Positions 45,653-58,042 of a stretch of DNA of 64,000 bases are shown here, piece after piece. The stretch's first letter is position 1. Each line of letters begins with the position of its first letter. The notes beneath the pieces are model-generated. The model searched no databases. It had not been told where the DNA came from and worked only from the letters and a program-made list of their open reading frames with translations. Position numbers and translations under genes: made by a program. The DNA comes from Mesorhizobium opportunistum WSM2075 (GTDB lineage Bacteria; Pseudomonadota; Alphaproteobacteria; Rhizobiales; Rhizobiaceae), in assembly GCF_000176035.2 (NCBI RefSeq), contig NC_015675.1, forward strand, positions 1,663,501 through 1,727,500. Direction: 5' to 3'.

Positions 45653-47515
45653 TTATTTCGTGTCCAGCACCTCGCGCAGCTTCGCGGCCAGTTGCTCGAT
45701 GGTGAACGGCTTGGCCAAGAAGTTCACGTCATGGTCGAGCACGCCGTTGTGGACGACGGCATTCCTGGTGAAACCAGTGGTGAAGATGACTTTCAGGCCG
45801 GGTTGGCGCGCCACCGCCTCCTCAGCGAGCTTGCGGCCGTTCATCACCGGCATGACGATGTCGGTGAAGAGAAGGGCAATGCCAGGTGTGGCGGCCAGCT
45901 TCTCAAGCGCCTCCTGACCGCTTCCAACGTCGATGACCTCATAGCCGAGTTCGCGCATGGCGTCCGTCGTGGCCGCCCGCACTTGGGCATCATCCTCGAC
46001 CACGAGGATCGTCTCGGTGACCTTGGCGGTGCTGTCGCCGCGCTCGGCCGGTATTGCCGGCTCCTCCGGTCCGAAAAAGCGCGGCAGGTAGATCCTGACC
46101 GTCGTGCCCTGGTCCCGTTCGGAGTAGATCTTGACGTGGCCCCCCGATTGCTTGACGAAGCCGAACACCTGGCTCAGCCCAAGTCCCGTGCCCTTGTTGA
46201 CCGGCTTGGTCGTGAAAAAAGGCTCGAATGCCCTCGCCATCACATCCGCCGACATGCCCTCGCCGGTATCGCTGACGGCGATCATCACATACTGGCCGGG
46301 GATCACGTCGGCATGGGTGGCGGCGTAGCCGTCGTCGAGATGGCTGTTGGCGGTCTCGATGGTCAGCTTGCCGTCTTCGCTCATCGCGTCACGGGCATTG
46401 ACGGCCAGGTTGAGGATCGCGTTCTCGATCTGGCTTGGATCCGCATGGGTTTTCCACAGGCCGCCCGCCAGCACCGTTTCGATGACGATGCCTTCACCCA
46501 GAGCACGACGCAGAAGGTCCGACATGCCGGTCACCAGCCTGTTGGCGTCGACAATTTGAGGCGCCAGCGGCTGCTGGCGCGAGAAGGCAAGCAGCCGCGA
46601 GGTCAGCTTGGCGGCGCGGCTGGCCGCGTCGGTCGCGGCCTCGATGAGCTTTTCCAAGTCGTGCTCGCCGCGCTTCAGCTTGCGCTGGGCAAGGTTCATG
46701 GCGCTGATGATCACCGCAAGCATGTTGTTGAAATCGTGAGCGATACCGCCTGTCAGTTGGCCGACCGCCTCCATCTTCTGCATCTGGCGTATCTGGGACT
46801 CGGCTTTTTCACGTGTCTGGATTTCGTTGCCGAGTTCGATGTTCTTGCGCATCAGCTCTTCCTGGCCGACCACAACGTCGCGGAAGCGGCGGCGGGATTC
46901 ACGGATGGTGTAGACGCCGAGCACGAAGATCGCCAGCAGGGCCGCCAGCGAGCCGATGCGCAGCCAGGCTTCAACCCGGTCCGTGTGTTCGTCGCGTGCG
47001 GCGATATCGGCGGCGCTGATGCGGCGGATCGTATCCATGCTGGCGCGGATTTCGTCCATGGCGGCCTTGCCCTGGCCGCTGCGGACCAGTTGCAGCGCTG
47101 CGGCGGCATCGCCCTTGTCATAGAGGGCAATCGTCCGGGCCTGTTCAGCCTGCTTTTGCGAAAGCGCGTCCTTGATATGATTGATCTGCTGGACGATTTG
47201 GTCGTCCGAAGCCGTCATGGCGTCGATGCGGGAGAGCTGTCCCGGAATGGCATCGACGGCCTTCCGGTAAGGTTCGAGATAGGATTTCTCACCGGTCAAG
47301 AGATAGCCGCGCTGGCCGCTCTCGGCGTCCTGCGCCATCGAAAGCAACCCCGACAGCAATTCCTGATACTCGATTGTCTCGCGAGCGGCGGCGCGATTGG
47401 CTCGTTGGTTTTCGACGAGCACGGCACGGGTGCCGACGATCATCGCCAATACAGCGAAGCCGGTGACGAGTGGTACCGACTGCCATCGCATGGCACGCCG
47501 AAGACGGGCAATCAT
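45653..47515 (-). CDS. CHASE3-domain hybrid histidine kinase
   Basis: A 620-residue membrane kinase: first span (about 12-32), CHASE3 periplasmic sensor (about 35-178), second span (about 187-204), coiled coil, HisKA with phospho-acceptor His260 (GQLTGGIAHDFNN), HATPase boxes NLAVNARDAM, DTGEGM, FEPFFTTK and GTGLGLS, and a C-terminal receiver domain (about 500-618) with acidic pair VVEDD, Asp in LFTDIVMP and Lys in AKPF. It autophosphorylates and passes the phosphate to its own receiver or a partner. No separate response regulator is adjacent. The signal is unknown. Confidence 0.92.
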   Translation of the reverse strand: MIARLRRAMRWQSVPLVTGFAVLAMIVGTRAVLVENQRANRAAARETIEYQELLSGLLSMAQDAESGQRGYLLTGEKSYLEPYRKAVDAIPGQLSRIDAMTASDDQIVQQINHIKDALSQKQAEQARTIALYDKGDAAAALQLVRSGQGKAAMDEIRASMDTIRRISAADIAARDEHTDRVEAWLRIGSLAALLAIFVLGVYTIRESRRRFRDVVVGQEELMRKNIELGNEIQTREKAESQIRQMQKMEAVGQLTGGIAHDFNNMLAVIISAMNLAQRKLKRGEHDLEKLIEAATDAASRAAKLTSRLLAFSRQQPLAPQIVDANRLVTGMSDLLRRALGEGIVIETVLAGGLWKTHADPSQIENAILNLAVNARDAMSEDGKLTIETANSHLDDGYAATHADVIPGQYVMIAVSDTGEGMSADVMARAFEPFFTTKPVNKGTGLGLSQVFGFVKQSGGHVKIYSERDQGTTVRIYLPRFFGPEEPAIPAERGDSTAKVTETILVVEDDAQVRAATTDAMRELGYEVIDVGSGQEALEKLAATPGIALLFTDIVMPVMNGRKLAEEAVARQPGLKVIFTTGFTRNAVVHNGVLDHDVNFLAKPFTIEQLAAKLREVLDTK

Positions 47516-47750
47516 CTATTTTGCCGAACCAAAAGGAATTTCTCGTGGGCAATATTTGGTAAGCGGCGCAAGCTTGGAAGGCAATATGCCGCCTTCTTGA
47601 ACGCTGCGATCGGCCGCCAGCCTGTCGCCAGTCTTGCGAAACCGTCATCATTTGGTTAAGGAGGCCGCGCATTCAGCGGCCAGCGTCAGCCGGGCGCTTT
47701 CTCCCGCTTTCGGCTCCCAGGCCGGCTTCAGTCAAAGGCATTTCGCTTCC

Positions 47751-49004
47751 ATGGCGCGTATCGTGATGAAATTCGGCGGAACCTCCGTCGCCGACATCGC
47801 CCGTATCCGCAATGTGGCGCGTCACGTCAAACGCGAGGTCGATGCCGGCCATGAGGTGGCTGTCGTGGTCTCGGCGATGGCCGGCAAGACCAATGAATTG
47901 GTGCAGTGGACGCGCGAAGCCTCGCCGATGCATGACGCACGCGAATATGACGCGGTCGTCGCCTCGGGTGAGCAGGTCACTGCGGGCCTGCTGGCGATCA
48001 CCTTGCAGAACATGGGCGTGCATGCGCGCTCCTGGCAGGGCTGGCAGATCCCGATCAAGACCGACAATGCGCATGGCGCGGCGCGTATCCTCGACATCGA
48101 CGGGGCCTTCCTGGTCAAGCGCTTCGGCGAAGGCCAGGTGGCGGTGATCGCCGGATTCCAGGGCATTGGGCCCGACAATCGCATCGCCACGCTCGGCCGT
48201 GGCGGCTCCGACACCAGTGCGGTGGCCATCGCTGCAGCGGTCAAGGCCGACCGCTGCGACATCTACACCGACGTCGACGGGGTTTACACCACCGATCCGC
48301 GCATCGAGCCGAAGGCGCGGCGGCTGGCCAAGATTTCGTTCGAGGAAATGCTTGAAATGGCTTCGCTCGGCGCCAAGGTTCTGCAGGTGCGTTCGGTCGA
48401 GCTTGCCATGGTGCACAGGGTGCGTACCTTCGTGCGGTCGTCCTTCGACGATCCCGATGCGCCCGGAATGGGGGATTTGCTCAATCCTCCGGGAACGCTC
48501 ATTTGCGACGAGGAAGAGATCGTGGAACAGCAGGTCGTCACCGGAATTGCCTACGCCAAGGACGAGGCCCAGATTTCGCTGCGCCGCGTCGGCGACCGGC
48601 CAGGCGTCGCCGCCGGCATCTTCGGGCCGCTGGCCGAGGCCAACATCAATGTCGACATGATCGTCCAGAACATCTCCGAGGACGGCAAGTTCACCGACAT
48701 GACCTTTACCGTGCCGTCGGGCGACCTCGACAAGGCGCTTGCCGTGCTCGACCGGCTGAAAGCCGAGGTCGGCTACGACGTCGTGCAGTCTGAAGCCGGC
48801 ATGTCGAAAGTTTCGGTCATCGGCATCGGCATGAGAAGCCATGCCGGCGTCGCCGCCACCGCGTTCAAGGCGCTGGCCGACCGTTCGATCAATATCCGCG
48901 CGATCACGACCTCCGAGATCAAGATTTCGATACTGATCGACGGTCCATACACTGAACTCGCGGTTCGTACTTTGCATTCCGTCTACGGTCTCGATAAGCA
49001 GTAG
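47751..49004 (+). CDS. lysC: Aspartate kinase
   Basis: A 417-residue aspartokinase: VMKFGGTSVADI (ATP/phosphate), GRGGSDTSAVAIAAA, YTDVDGVYTTDPR, and two C-terminal ACT domains (about 265-410) for feedback by lysine/threonine. It makes aspartyl phosphate for lysine, threonine and methionine synthesis. The ATG at 47751 gives the family start MARIVMKFGG. It is followed by ptsP, an order conserved in Hyphomicrobiales. Confidence 0.96.
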   Translation: MARIVMKFGGTSVADIARIRNVARHVKREVDAGHEVAVVVSAMAGKTNELVQWTREASPMHDAREYDAVVASGEQVTAGLLAITLQNMGVHARSWQGWQIPIKTDNAHGAARILDIDGAFLVKRFGEGQVAVIAGFQGIGPDNRIATLGRGGSDTSAVAIAAAVKADRCDIYTDVDGVYTTDPRIEPKARRLAKISFEEMLEMASLGAKVLQVRSVELAMVHRVRTFVRSSFDDPDAPGMGDLLNPPGTLICDEEEIVEQQVVTGIAYAKDEAQISLRRVGDRPGVAAGIFGPLAEANINVDMIVQNISEDGKFTDMTFTVPSGDLDKALAVLDRLKAEVGYDVVQSEAGMSKVSVIGIGMRSHAGVAATAFKALADRSINIRAITTSEIKISILIDGPYTELAVRTLHSVYGLDKQ

Positions 49005-49085
49005 CAAGACTGAATCAGTTGTTGCGTGAGTGCCGGCCGCGGCGGAAACTGCGCCGGCAAGAAGCCCATTGGAGAACAAGCCGCG

Positions 49086-51356
49086 ATGCGTGATCAGGCC
49101 AGTGGCCCGCGCGTTTTGCTCAAACGGCTCCGCGAGCTCATGCAGGAGCCGCTGGAGCCGCAGGAGCGGCTTGACCGGATCGTGCGCGACATCGCCTCCA
49201 ACATGGTCGCCGAAGTGTGCTCGCTTTATGTGCTGCGCGCCGATTCGGTGCTCGAACTCTACGCCACCGAAGGCCTGAACCCGAACGCCGTCCACCTGGC
49301 GCAGCTCAGGCTGGGACAAGGCCTGGTCGGCACGATCGCGGCGAGCGCGCGGCCGCTCAACCTGTCCAACGCACAGGAACACCCGGCCTTCGCCTACCTG
49401 CCGGAGACCGGCGAGGAGATCTACAATTCCTTCCTCGGCGTGCCGGTGCTGCGGGCAGGGCGCACGCTGGGTGTCCTGGTCGTCCAGAACAAGACCATGC
49501 GCCACTACCGCGACGACGAGGTCGAGGCGCTGGAAACCACCGCGATGGTCATCGCCGAGATGATCGCCACCGGCGATCTGGCGCGGCTGACCCGGCCTGG
49601 CCTCGAACTCGATTTGCGCCGCCCGGTCAGCTTCACCGGCCTGTCGTTCAACGATGGCGTCGGACTTGGCCACGTCGTGCTGCACGAGCCGCGGATCGTC
49701 GTCACCAATCTGTTCAACGAAGACAGCGAGGAGGAGGTCCGGCGGCTCGAAGCCTCGCTCGGGTCGCTGCGGCTGTCGATCGACGACATGCTGGAACGCC
49801 GCGACGTCGCCTTCGAGGGCGAGCATCGCCAGGTGCTGGAAGCCTACCGCATGTTCGCCAATGACCGCGGCTGGGTGCGCCGGCTGGAAGAGGCGATCCG
49901 CAACGGCCTGACGGCCGAGGCGGCGGTCGAAAAGGTGCAGAGCGACATGCGTGCGCGCATGCTGCACATGACCGATCCCTATCTGCGCGAGCGGATGAGC
50001 GATTTCGACGATCTCGCCAACCGGCTGCTGCGCCAGCTTATGGGGCGTGGGCCGGAGGATGTCGCCGCCTCGCTGCCGAAGGATGCCATCATCGTCGCCC
50101 GTTCGATGGGCGCGGCCGAGCTGCTCGACTATCCCCGCGACAAATTGCGCGGGCTGGTGCTCGAGGATGGCGCGGCCACCAGTCATGTCGTCATCGTCGC
50201 GCGCGCCATGGGCATTCCGGTCGCCGGCCAGATGAAGGGCGCCGTCTCCATGGCGGAAAACGGCGATGCCATCATCGTCGACGGCGAGGAAGGCGCGATC
50301 CATCTGCGGCCGCAGTCCGATCTCGAAGCCGCCTATGCCGAAAAGGTGCGTTTCAGGGCGCGCCGGCAAGAGGTCTATCGCGAGCTGCGCAAGAAGCCGT
50401 CGACGACCAAGGACGGCGTCCAGGTCGATCTCTTGATGAATGCCGGGCTGGCGGTCGACCTGCCGCAACTGGCCGAGGCCGGCGCGGCCGGCATCGGCCT
50501 GTTCCGCACCGAATTGCAGTTCATGGTCGCCTCGACCTTTCCCCGTGCCGAGGCCCAGGAGAAACTTTACCGCGACGTGCTCGAGGCGGCACGCGGCAAG
50601 CCGGTCACCTTCCGCACCATCGATATCGGCGGCGACAAGGTGCTGCCCTACTTCAAGGGCGCCATCCAGGAAGAGAACCCAGCGCTCGGCTGGCGAGCGA
50701 TCCGCCTGACGCTCGACCGTCCCGGACTGTTGCGCACCCAGATCCGCGCCCTGCTGAAGGCCAGCGGCGGGCGCGAGCTCAAGCTGATGCTGCCGATGGT
50801 GACCGAGCTCGGCGAGATCGCCCAGGCGCGCGAGATCATCGACCGCGAGGTGCGGCATCTGTCGCGCTTCGCTCATCATCTGCCGACCAGCCTCAAGCTT
50901 GGCGCCATGCTGGAAGTGCCCTCGCTGCTGTTCCAGCTCGACGAATTGATGAAGGCCGTCGACTTCGTATCGGTCGGGTCGAATGACCTGTTCCAGTTCG
51001 TCATGGCGGTCGACCGCGGCAACACGCAGCTGGCCAACCGCTTCGACACGCTGTCGGCGCCGTTCCTGCGCGTGCTCAAGCAGATCGCCGATGCCGGTAT
51101 ACGCAATCACACGCCAGTGACGCTGTGCGGCGAACTCGCCGGAAAACCCATTTCAGCAATGGCGCTGATCGGCCTCGGTTTCCGTTCGATCTCGATGTCG
51201 CCGGCCTCGATCGGCCCGGTCAAGGCGATGCTGACGGAGCTGCCGCTGGAGGAATTGAAGGCGTTCTTCGACGACAATCTGATGGCGCCGGCGCAGGGGT
51301 TGCCCATGCGGGCGCTGCTGCAGGCCTTTGCCGACGACCGCTCGATCCCATTGTAG
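49086..51356 (+). CDS. ptsP: Phosphoenolpyruvate-protein phosphotransferase EI-Ntr
   Basis: A 756-residue protein: N-terminal GAF domain (about 20-165), EI N-domain with phospho-His367 ([17 protein letters not shown]) and the PEP-binding C-domain ([35 protein letters not shown]). It starts the nitrogen-type phosphotransfer chain EI-Ntr, NPr, EIIA-Ntr, which senses glutamine/oxoglutarate through GAF and controls potassium and nitrogen balance. NPr and EIIA are not in the window. Confidence 0.95.
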   Translation: MRDQASGPRVLLKRLRELMQEPLEPQERLDRIVRDIASNMVAEVCSLYVLRADSVLELYATEGLNPNAVHLAQLRLGQGLVGTIAASARPLNLSNAQEHPAFAYLPETGEEIYNSFLGVPVLRAGRTLGVLVVQNKTMRHYRDDEVEALETTAMVIAEMIATGDLARLTRPGLELDLRRPVSFTGLSFNDGVGLGHVVLHEPRIVVTNLFNEDSEEEVRRLEASLGSLRLSIDDMLERRDVAFEGEHRQVLEAYRMFANDRGWVRRLEEAIRNGLTAEAAVEKVQSDMRARMLHMTDPYLRERMSDFDDLANRLLRQLMGRGPEDVAASLPKDAIIVARSMGAAELLDYPRDKLRGLVLEDGAATSHVVIVARAMGIPVAGQMKGAVSMAENGDAIIVDGEEGAIHLRPQSDLEAAYAEKVRFRARRQEVYRELRKKPSTTKDGVQVDLLMNAGLAVDLPQLAEAGAAGIGLFRTELQFMVASTFPRAEAQEKLYRDVLEAARGKPVTFRTIDIGGDKVLPYFKGAIQEENPALGWRAIRLTLDRPGLLRTQIRALLKASGGRELKLMLPMVTELGEIAQAREIIDREVRHLSRFAHHLPTSLKLGAMLEVPSLLFQLDELMKAVDFVSVGSNDLFQFVMAVDRGNTQLANRFDTLSAPFLRVLKQIADAGIRNHTPVTLCGELAGKPISAMALIGLGFRSISMSPASIGPVKAMLTELPLEELKAFFDDNLMAPAQGLPMRALLQAFADDRSIPL

Positions 51357-51366
51357 CAGCCTCATC

Positions 51367-52446
51367 ATGGTCAACCTGCCACGCGATCGTATGGATCAAG
51401 TCGTCAAGCGTTTCGAGATGCTCGAAGCGCAGATGTCGGCTGGGCCGGCGCCGGATGCCTATGTGAAGATGGCATCGGAATATGCAGAGCTGCAGGAGAT
51501 GGTGGCCAAGGTTCGGGCGCTGCGCTCGGCCGAGCATGAGCAGGCCGATCTTGAGGCGATGCTCGCCGACAAGGGCACCGATGCCGAGATGCGGGCGCTG
51601 GCCGAGGCGGATCTGCCCGGTGTCGAGGAGCGCATCGAGGCGCTGCAGAAGGATATCCAGCTCCTGCTGCTGCCCAGGGACGCCGCCGACGACAAGAACG
51701 CCATCCTCGAAATCCGTGCCGGCACCGGCGGCGATGAGGCCGCCCTTTTCGCCGGCGACCTGTTTCGCATGTACGAGCGCTATGCCGCCGAACATGGCTG
51801 GCGTTTCGAGACGGTGTCGGCCAGCGACGGCGATGCCGGCGGCTTCAAGGAAATCATCGCCACCATTTCCGGCAGGGGCGTCTTTGCCCATTTGAAATTC
51901 GAATCCGGCGTGCATCGCGTGCAGCGCGTGCCGGCGACCGAGGCCAGCGGCCGCATCCACACGTCCGCCGCCACCGTCGCCGTGCTGCCGGAAGCCGAAG
52001 AGGTCGATATCGACATCCGCGCCGAAGATATCCGCATCGACACGATGCGGGCCTCGGGCTCCGGCGGCCAGCACGTCAACACCACCGATTCGGCGGTCCG
52101 CATCACCCATTTGCCGACCGGCATCATGGTGGTGCAGGCGGAAAAGTCGCAGCATCAGAATCGGGCGAAGGCCATGCAGATCCTGCGCGCCCGGCTCTAC
52201 GACATGGAGCGCAGCAAGGCGGACGAGGAACGCTCGGAGGCACGCAAGTCGCAGGTCGGCTCCGGCGACCGTTCGGAGCGCATCCGCACCTACAATTTCC
52301 CGCAGGGCCGCGTCACCGACCATCGCATCAACCTGACGCTCTACAAGCTCGACCGGGTGATGATGGGCGAGCTCGACGAAGTCATCGACGCGCTGATCGC
52401 CGATCACCAGTCGAAGCTGCTCGCCGATATCGGCCTTGATGGCTGA
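51367..52446 (+). CDS. prfA: Peptide chain release factor 1
   Basis: A 359-residue RF1. The stop-codon reading motif PAT (PATEASGR) and the peptidyl hydrolysis motif GSGGQHVN are intact, so it reads UAA/UAG. It starts 10 bp after ptsP and overlaps prmC by 8 nt. The Gln of GGQ is the residue methylated by PrmC. Confidence 0.97.
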   Translation: MVNLPRDRMDQVVKRFEMLEAQMSAGPAPDAYVKMASEYAELQEMVAKVRALRSAEHEQADLEAMLADKGTDAEMRALAEADLPGVEERIEALQKDIQLLLLPRDAADDKNAILEIRAGTGGDEAALFAGDLFRMYERYAAEHGWRFETVSASDGDAGGFKEIIATISGRGVFAHLKFESGVHRVQRVPATEASGRIHTSAATVAVLPEAEEVDIDIRAEDIRIDTMRASGSGGQHVNTTDSAVRITHLPTGIMVVQAEKSQHQNRAKAMQILRARLYDMERSKADEERSEARKSQVGSGDRSERIRTYNFPQGRVTDHRINLTLYKLDRVMMGELDEVIDALIADHQSKLLADIGLDG

Positions 52447-53317
52447 CAGCCTGCCAGAGGCGCTGGGGCCGCTGTTGCGGGAAGCGCGGGCTCGGCTCGT
52501 GGCCGCAGCTGTCGATGATCCGACGCTCGATGCCAGGCTGATCGTCGAACACTTTTCCGGTACCACGCGCACCCAAGCGATTGCCGATCCGGAGTTCAAG
52601 GTTCACGGGCGCGCCATCGAGACGATCGACGCCGCCTTGAGACGACGGGCCGGCGGCGAACCGGTGCATCGCATCCTCGGCTATCGGGAATTCTACGGTT
52701 TGCGGCTGTCGCTGTCGCCGGAAACGCTGGAGCCGCGGCCGGACACCGAAACGCTGGTCGAGGCGATCTTGCCCTTCGTCAAGGCAATCGCGGCGCGCGA
52801 GGGCGCATGCCGCATCCTCGATCTCGGCACAGGGACGGGCGCCATCGCCCTGGCGTTGCTCAGCGCCGAGCCGGCCGCGACCGCCACCGGCGTCGATATC
52901 GCCCCCGGTGCGCTGGCGACGGCGACCGGCAATGCCGGGCAACTCGGGCTCGGCGGCCGGTTCACGGCGCTGCAGTCGGACTGGTTCGAAAAAGTTTCAG
53001 GCCGATACCATGTAATTGCCGCAAACCCTCCCTATATACCTTCCCAAGACATTGGAAATCTGCAGGACGAAGTCCGCGATTTCGACCCGCGCCTAGCCCT
53101 CGATGGCGGCGTGGATGGGCTGAACCCCTACAGGATCATCGCCGCCGAGGCGGCAAGGTTTCTGGAAGCCGAAGGCAGGGTTGCGGTCGAGATCGGCCGC
53201 ACGCAGCAGGACGAAGTTACGGATATATTCAGGTCTGCGGGTTATGGACTGGTCGGTGCTTTCCGCGACCTTGGTGGAAACGACAGGGTTCTTGTCTTTC
53301 AACGGGGAAAGCCTTGA
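52439..53317 (+). CDS. prmC: Release factor glutamine methyltransferase
   Basis: A 292-residue PrmC/HemK: N-terminal helical domain, SAM site [19 protein letters not shown] and catalytic NPPY (AANPPYIPS). It methylates the GGQ glutamine of RF1/RF2. The ATG at 52439 lies inside the end of prfA, so the two are coupled. Confidence 0.95.
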   Translation: MADSLPEALGPLLREARARLVAAAVDDPTLDARLIVEHFSGTTRTQAIADPEFKVHGRAIETIDAALRRRAGGEPVHRILGYREFYGLRLSLSPETLEPRPDTETLVEAILPFVKAIAAREGACRILDLGTGTGAIALALLSAEPAATATGVDIAPGALATATGNAGQLGLGGRFTALQSDWFEKVSGRYHVIAANPPYIPSQDIGNLQDEVRDFDPRLALDGGVDGLNPYRIIAAEAARFLEAEGRVAVEIGRTQQDEVTDIFRSAGYGLVGAFRDLGGNDRVLVFQRGKP

Positions 53318-53619
53318 CGCAGTGCGAAAAAAGCGCTTGGCAATGCCGGGGAATGCGGCTAGGGTCGCCTTAACCGGATGAGACGAAGCAGGCAGTGCTC
53401 TTAGCGATTCGGTTTCCTTGGAAATAGCTGCCTTCTTGCGCAAACGACGCCCAAGCTTCGTGCGGGAATCGTCCGGCAAGTGATGTAACCGGAACAGGAT
53501 GGCACGTGGCGCCAACGCAATTGATGCGGGCGAACGCCGGTGAAGAAACCGAACGGCTGGCTGCATGAGCGCCACCGTTCGTTACGAGTTTTCAAAAATT
53601 TCAAAATGAAGAGAGTCGA
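53318..53619 (+). other. 302-bp gap between prmC and the DUF4167 gene
   Basis: No credible gene, strong hairpin or repeat was seen. The final 60 bases are AT-rich (TTTTCAAAAATTTCAAAATG), fitting a leader for the DUF4167 mRNA. A five-codon open frame from ATG at 53606 ends on the DUF4167 start codon (ATGA overlap) but has no ribosome site. Confidence 0.5.
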
Positions 53620-54573
53620 ATGAGGCCACAACAGCAGAACAGGCGCATGCGCGGTCGCAACAACAATGGCGGCGGCGGCGGCAATAACAATAACAACAAC
53701 AACAACCGCAAGGGGCCGAATCCCCTGACGCGCAATTACGAGAGCAACGGTCCGGACGTAAAGATTCGTGGATCGGCTCAGCAGATCGCCGAAAAATACG
53801 CCACCCTGGCACGTGACGCGCAAAGCTCCGGCGACCGAGTCATGGCGGAGAACTATCTCCAGCACGCAGAACATTACAATCGCATCATTGCCGCCGCCCA
53901 GGCGCAGATGCCGATCCAGAACGTCCAGCAGAATCGCGACGATTTCGATGATGACGGCGACGAGGATCGCGACGAGTTCGACAATGCCGGGTCCGGCAAT
54001 GGGGCAGGAAACGGCGGCAACGTTGGTTCCGAACCGCAGGTTCCGGTGATCAACCATGGCGCCGGGCCGCAGCCGGTGATCGAAGGCATGCCAGCCGAGG
54101 TGGCGCTGAACCGGGAAAGCGGCCGCGATAATCGTGATGGCGGCCGTGATAATAGCGGGCGCAACAATGGCGGCCGCGACAATGGCGGACGCCACCGTGA
54201 TCGCCGCCCCACTGGCGGCTATGGCCAGAACGGCCAGCGCGATTATGCTTCCGCAGAGCAAGGCGGCCAGCAGCAGCGCAACGAGGCCCCGGTCCAGGCG
54301 GAAGAAGCCACGTCGCCGGCCGAGAGCGTTGCCGCAGCCGAGCCGGCTCCGTCATTCGAGAATTTTTCGCCCGCCGGTCTGGCGGCCCAGGCCGAACTCA
54401 ACGAGGCAGCCGCCGAGAGCGGTGCCGCCCGCCGCCCGCGGCGTCCGCGCCGTCCTCGCGCCAATGCCGACCAGGTCGACGCCGGTGGCGGCAACGCCGA
54501 TACGGGTGAGATGACCACGGCCCCCGCCGACAGCGGCAATGCCGAGCCGGCCACCACCGACATCGACAACTGA
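53620..54573 (+). CDS. DUF4167 low-complexity protein, possible RNA-binding
   Basis: A 317-residue protein. The N-terminal part is the DUF4167 domain (about residues 1-100) with an RG-rich start, a run of eight Asn, and NPLTRNYESNGPDVKIRGSA followed by AENYLQHAEHYNRIIAA. The rest is disordered: acidic (DDFDDDGDEDRDE), Asn/Arg/Gly repeats (RDNGGR type) and a basic RRPRRPRRPR patch. Composition suggests RNA binding or condensate formation; function is unknown. It is conserved before clpB in this order. An intrinsic terminator follows. Confidence 0.85.
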   Translation: MRPQQQNRRMRGRNNNGGGGGNNNNNNNNRKGPNPLTRNYESNGPDVKIRGSAQQIAEKYATLARDAQSSGDRVMAENYLQHAEHYNRIIAAAQAQMPIQNVQQNRDDFDDDGDEDRDEFDNAGSGNGAGNGGNVGSEPQVPVINHGAGPQPVIEGMPAEVALNRESGRDNRDGGRDNSGRNNGGRDNGGRHRDRRPTGGYGQNGQRDYASAEQGGQQQRNEAPVQAEEATSPAESVAAAEPAPSFENFSPAGLAAQAELNEAAAESGAARRPRRPRRPRANADQVDAGGGNADTGEMTTAPADSGNAEPATTDIDN

Positions 54574-54596
54574 TCGGACAGTATTTCAAGACGTTG

Positions 54597-54626
54597 AACG
54601 GCGGAGAGAAATCTCCGCCGTTTTCG
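54597..54626 (+). terminator. Intrinsic terminator after the DUF4167 gene
   Basis: AACGGCGGAGA (54597-54607) and TCTCCGCCGTT (54612-54622) form a perfect 11-bp stem with a stable GAAA tetraloop, followed by TTCGTTT. It isolates clpB from upstream transcription. Confidence 0.9.
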
Positions 54627-54671
54627 TTTGGGCTGACGTGGAATATTATGCATTGACCGATATCAAGGCGT

Positions 54672-54702
54672 CTTGAGACGGCATAGCCTATGCACCATAT
54701 CT
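54672..54702 (+). promoter_or_regulatory. Likely heat-shock (RpoH) promoter of clpB
   Basis: CTTGAG (54672-54677), 18-nt spacer and CATATCT (54696-54702) fit the alphaproteobacterial sigma-32 consensus (CTTGAC, 16-19 nt, CYTATNT) at all but two positions. Transcription would start near 54709, leaving an 85-nt leader. Confidence 0.65.
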
Positions 54703-54735
54703 CGGCTGAACTGGATCCGGCTCGAATGGGCGGGT

Positions 54736-54781
54736 CCGTCACCGTAATCTGATCCGGTGCCGCAAAGCGGGCCGGTGACGG
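54736..54781 (+). promoter_or_regulatory. Leader hairpin abutting the clpB ribosome site
   Basis: CCGTCACCG (54736-54744) pairs with CGGTGACGG (54773-54781); the right arm touches the GGAAGGAG ribosome site (54780-54787). Inner stems CCGG/CCGG and CCGC/GCGG can form instead. It could affect translation, but it covers only the edge of the site. Confidence 0.4.
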
Positions 54782-54793
54782 AAGGAGACAGAT

Positions 54794-57400
<2,607 letters not shown>

Positions 57401-57403
57401 TCC

Positions 57404-57437
57404 AATGCCGCGCATCCGGTCGGATGCGCGGCATTTT
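57404..57437 (+). terminator. Intrinsic terminator after clpB
   Basis: AATGCCGCGCATCC (57404-57417) pairs with GGATGCGCGGCATT (57422-57435) around GGTC and leads into TTTTCTT. A strong 14-bp stem. Confidence 0.9.
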
Positions 57438-57469
57438 CTTATAGGCATCCTACAAACAGCGAGGCCCGG

Positions 57470-57835
57470 ATGACGCTGGACGACTACAACAGCTTCTGCG
57501 CCTCGCTGCCGGCGACAAACCATGTCGTCCAGTGGGGCGGCGCCCATGTCTGGAAGGTCGGGACCAAGGTCTTCGCAATCGGCGGCTGGGACGAAGGAAA
57601 GCAACTCTTCGTCACCTTCAAATGCTCCGACATTGCCTATGACGTGCTCAAGGAACAGCCTGGCTGTCGGCCCGCGCCCTATCTCGCATCGCGCGGCATG
57701 AAATGGATCCAGCGTCAGACAAGCCAGAGCGTGGATGATGCAGCGCTGAAGGACTATCTGCGCGAGAGCCATCGTCTGGTCGCCCTGAAGCTGACGAAGC
57801 AGGCGCGCAAGCAACTGGGGCTTGGCGCAAGCTAG
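57470..57835 (+). CDS. MmcQ/YjbR-family protein
   Basis: A 121-residue protein of the MmcQ/YjbR (CyaY-like fold) family: LPATNHVVQWGGAHVWKVGTK, LFVTFKCSD, and a C-terminal helix HRLVALKLTKQARKQLG. Members are annotated as DNA-binding on structural grounds; the true role is unknown. It lies between the clpB terminator and the ldt gene. Confidence 0.88.
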   Translation: MTLDDYNSFCASLPATNHVVQWGGAHVWKVGTKVFAIGGWDEGKQLFVTFKCSDIAYDVLKEQPGCRPAPYLASRGMKWIQRQTSQSVDDAALKDYLRESHRLVALKLTKQARKQLGLGAS

Positions 57836-57947
57836 CTAATATCCAGCGAGAGGCCGAAAAACCGCCATCTTCATGCCCGGTTCATGTTGGAATCATACGG
57901 TGGGTTAACTGGTTTGCTGGCGAAGGGGTTCGCTTACCGCATCGGCC

Positions 57948-57970
57948 CCGAAAATCGTTTCGATTTTCGG
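57948..57970. repeat. Palindrome upstream of the L,D-transpeptidase gene
   Basis: CCGAAAATCG (57948-57957) and CGATTTTCGG (57961-57970) pair around TTT. The sequence resembles the inner part of the 44841-44880 palindrome (CCGAAATCGA core). It lies 73 bp upstream of the ldt start. Confidence 0.85.
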
Positions 57971-58042
57971 AAGGCACGATGTGGCATTCTAAAAGAATAA
58001 TGCCGGGCGGCGGCAATTTACGGACCGGAGAGTTTGGCCACC

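Noticed and set aside
47673..51110. 1145-codon open frame antisense to lysC and ptsP
   Set aside because: Its sequence is Arg/His/Asp-rich without domains and spans two well-supported genes. It is a codon-bias shadow.
53606..53623. Five-codon leader peptide overlapping the DUF4167 start
   Set aside because: There is no ribosome site before its ATG, and such short frames arise often by chance.
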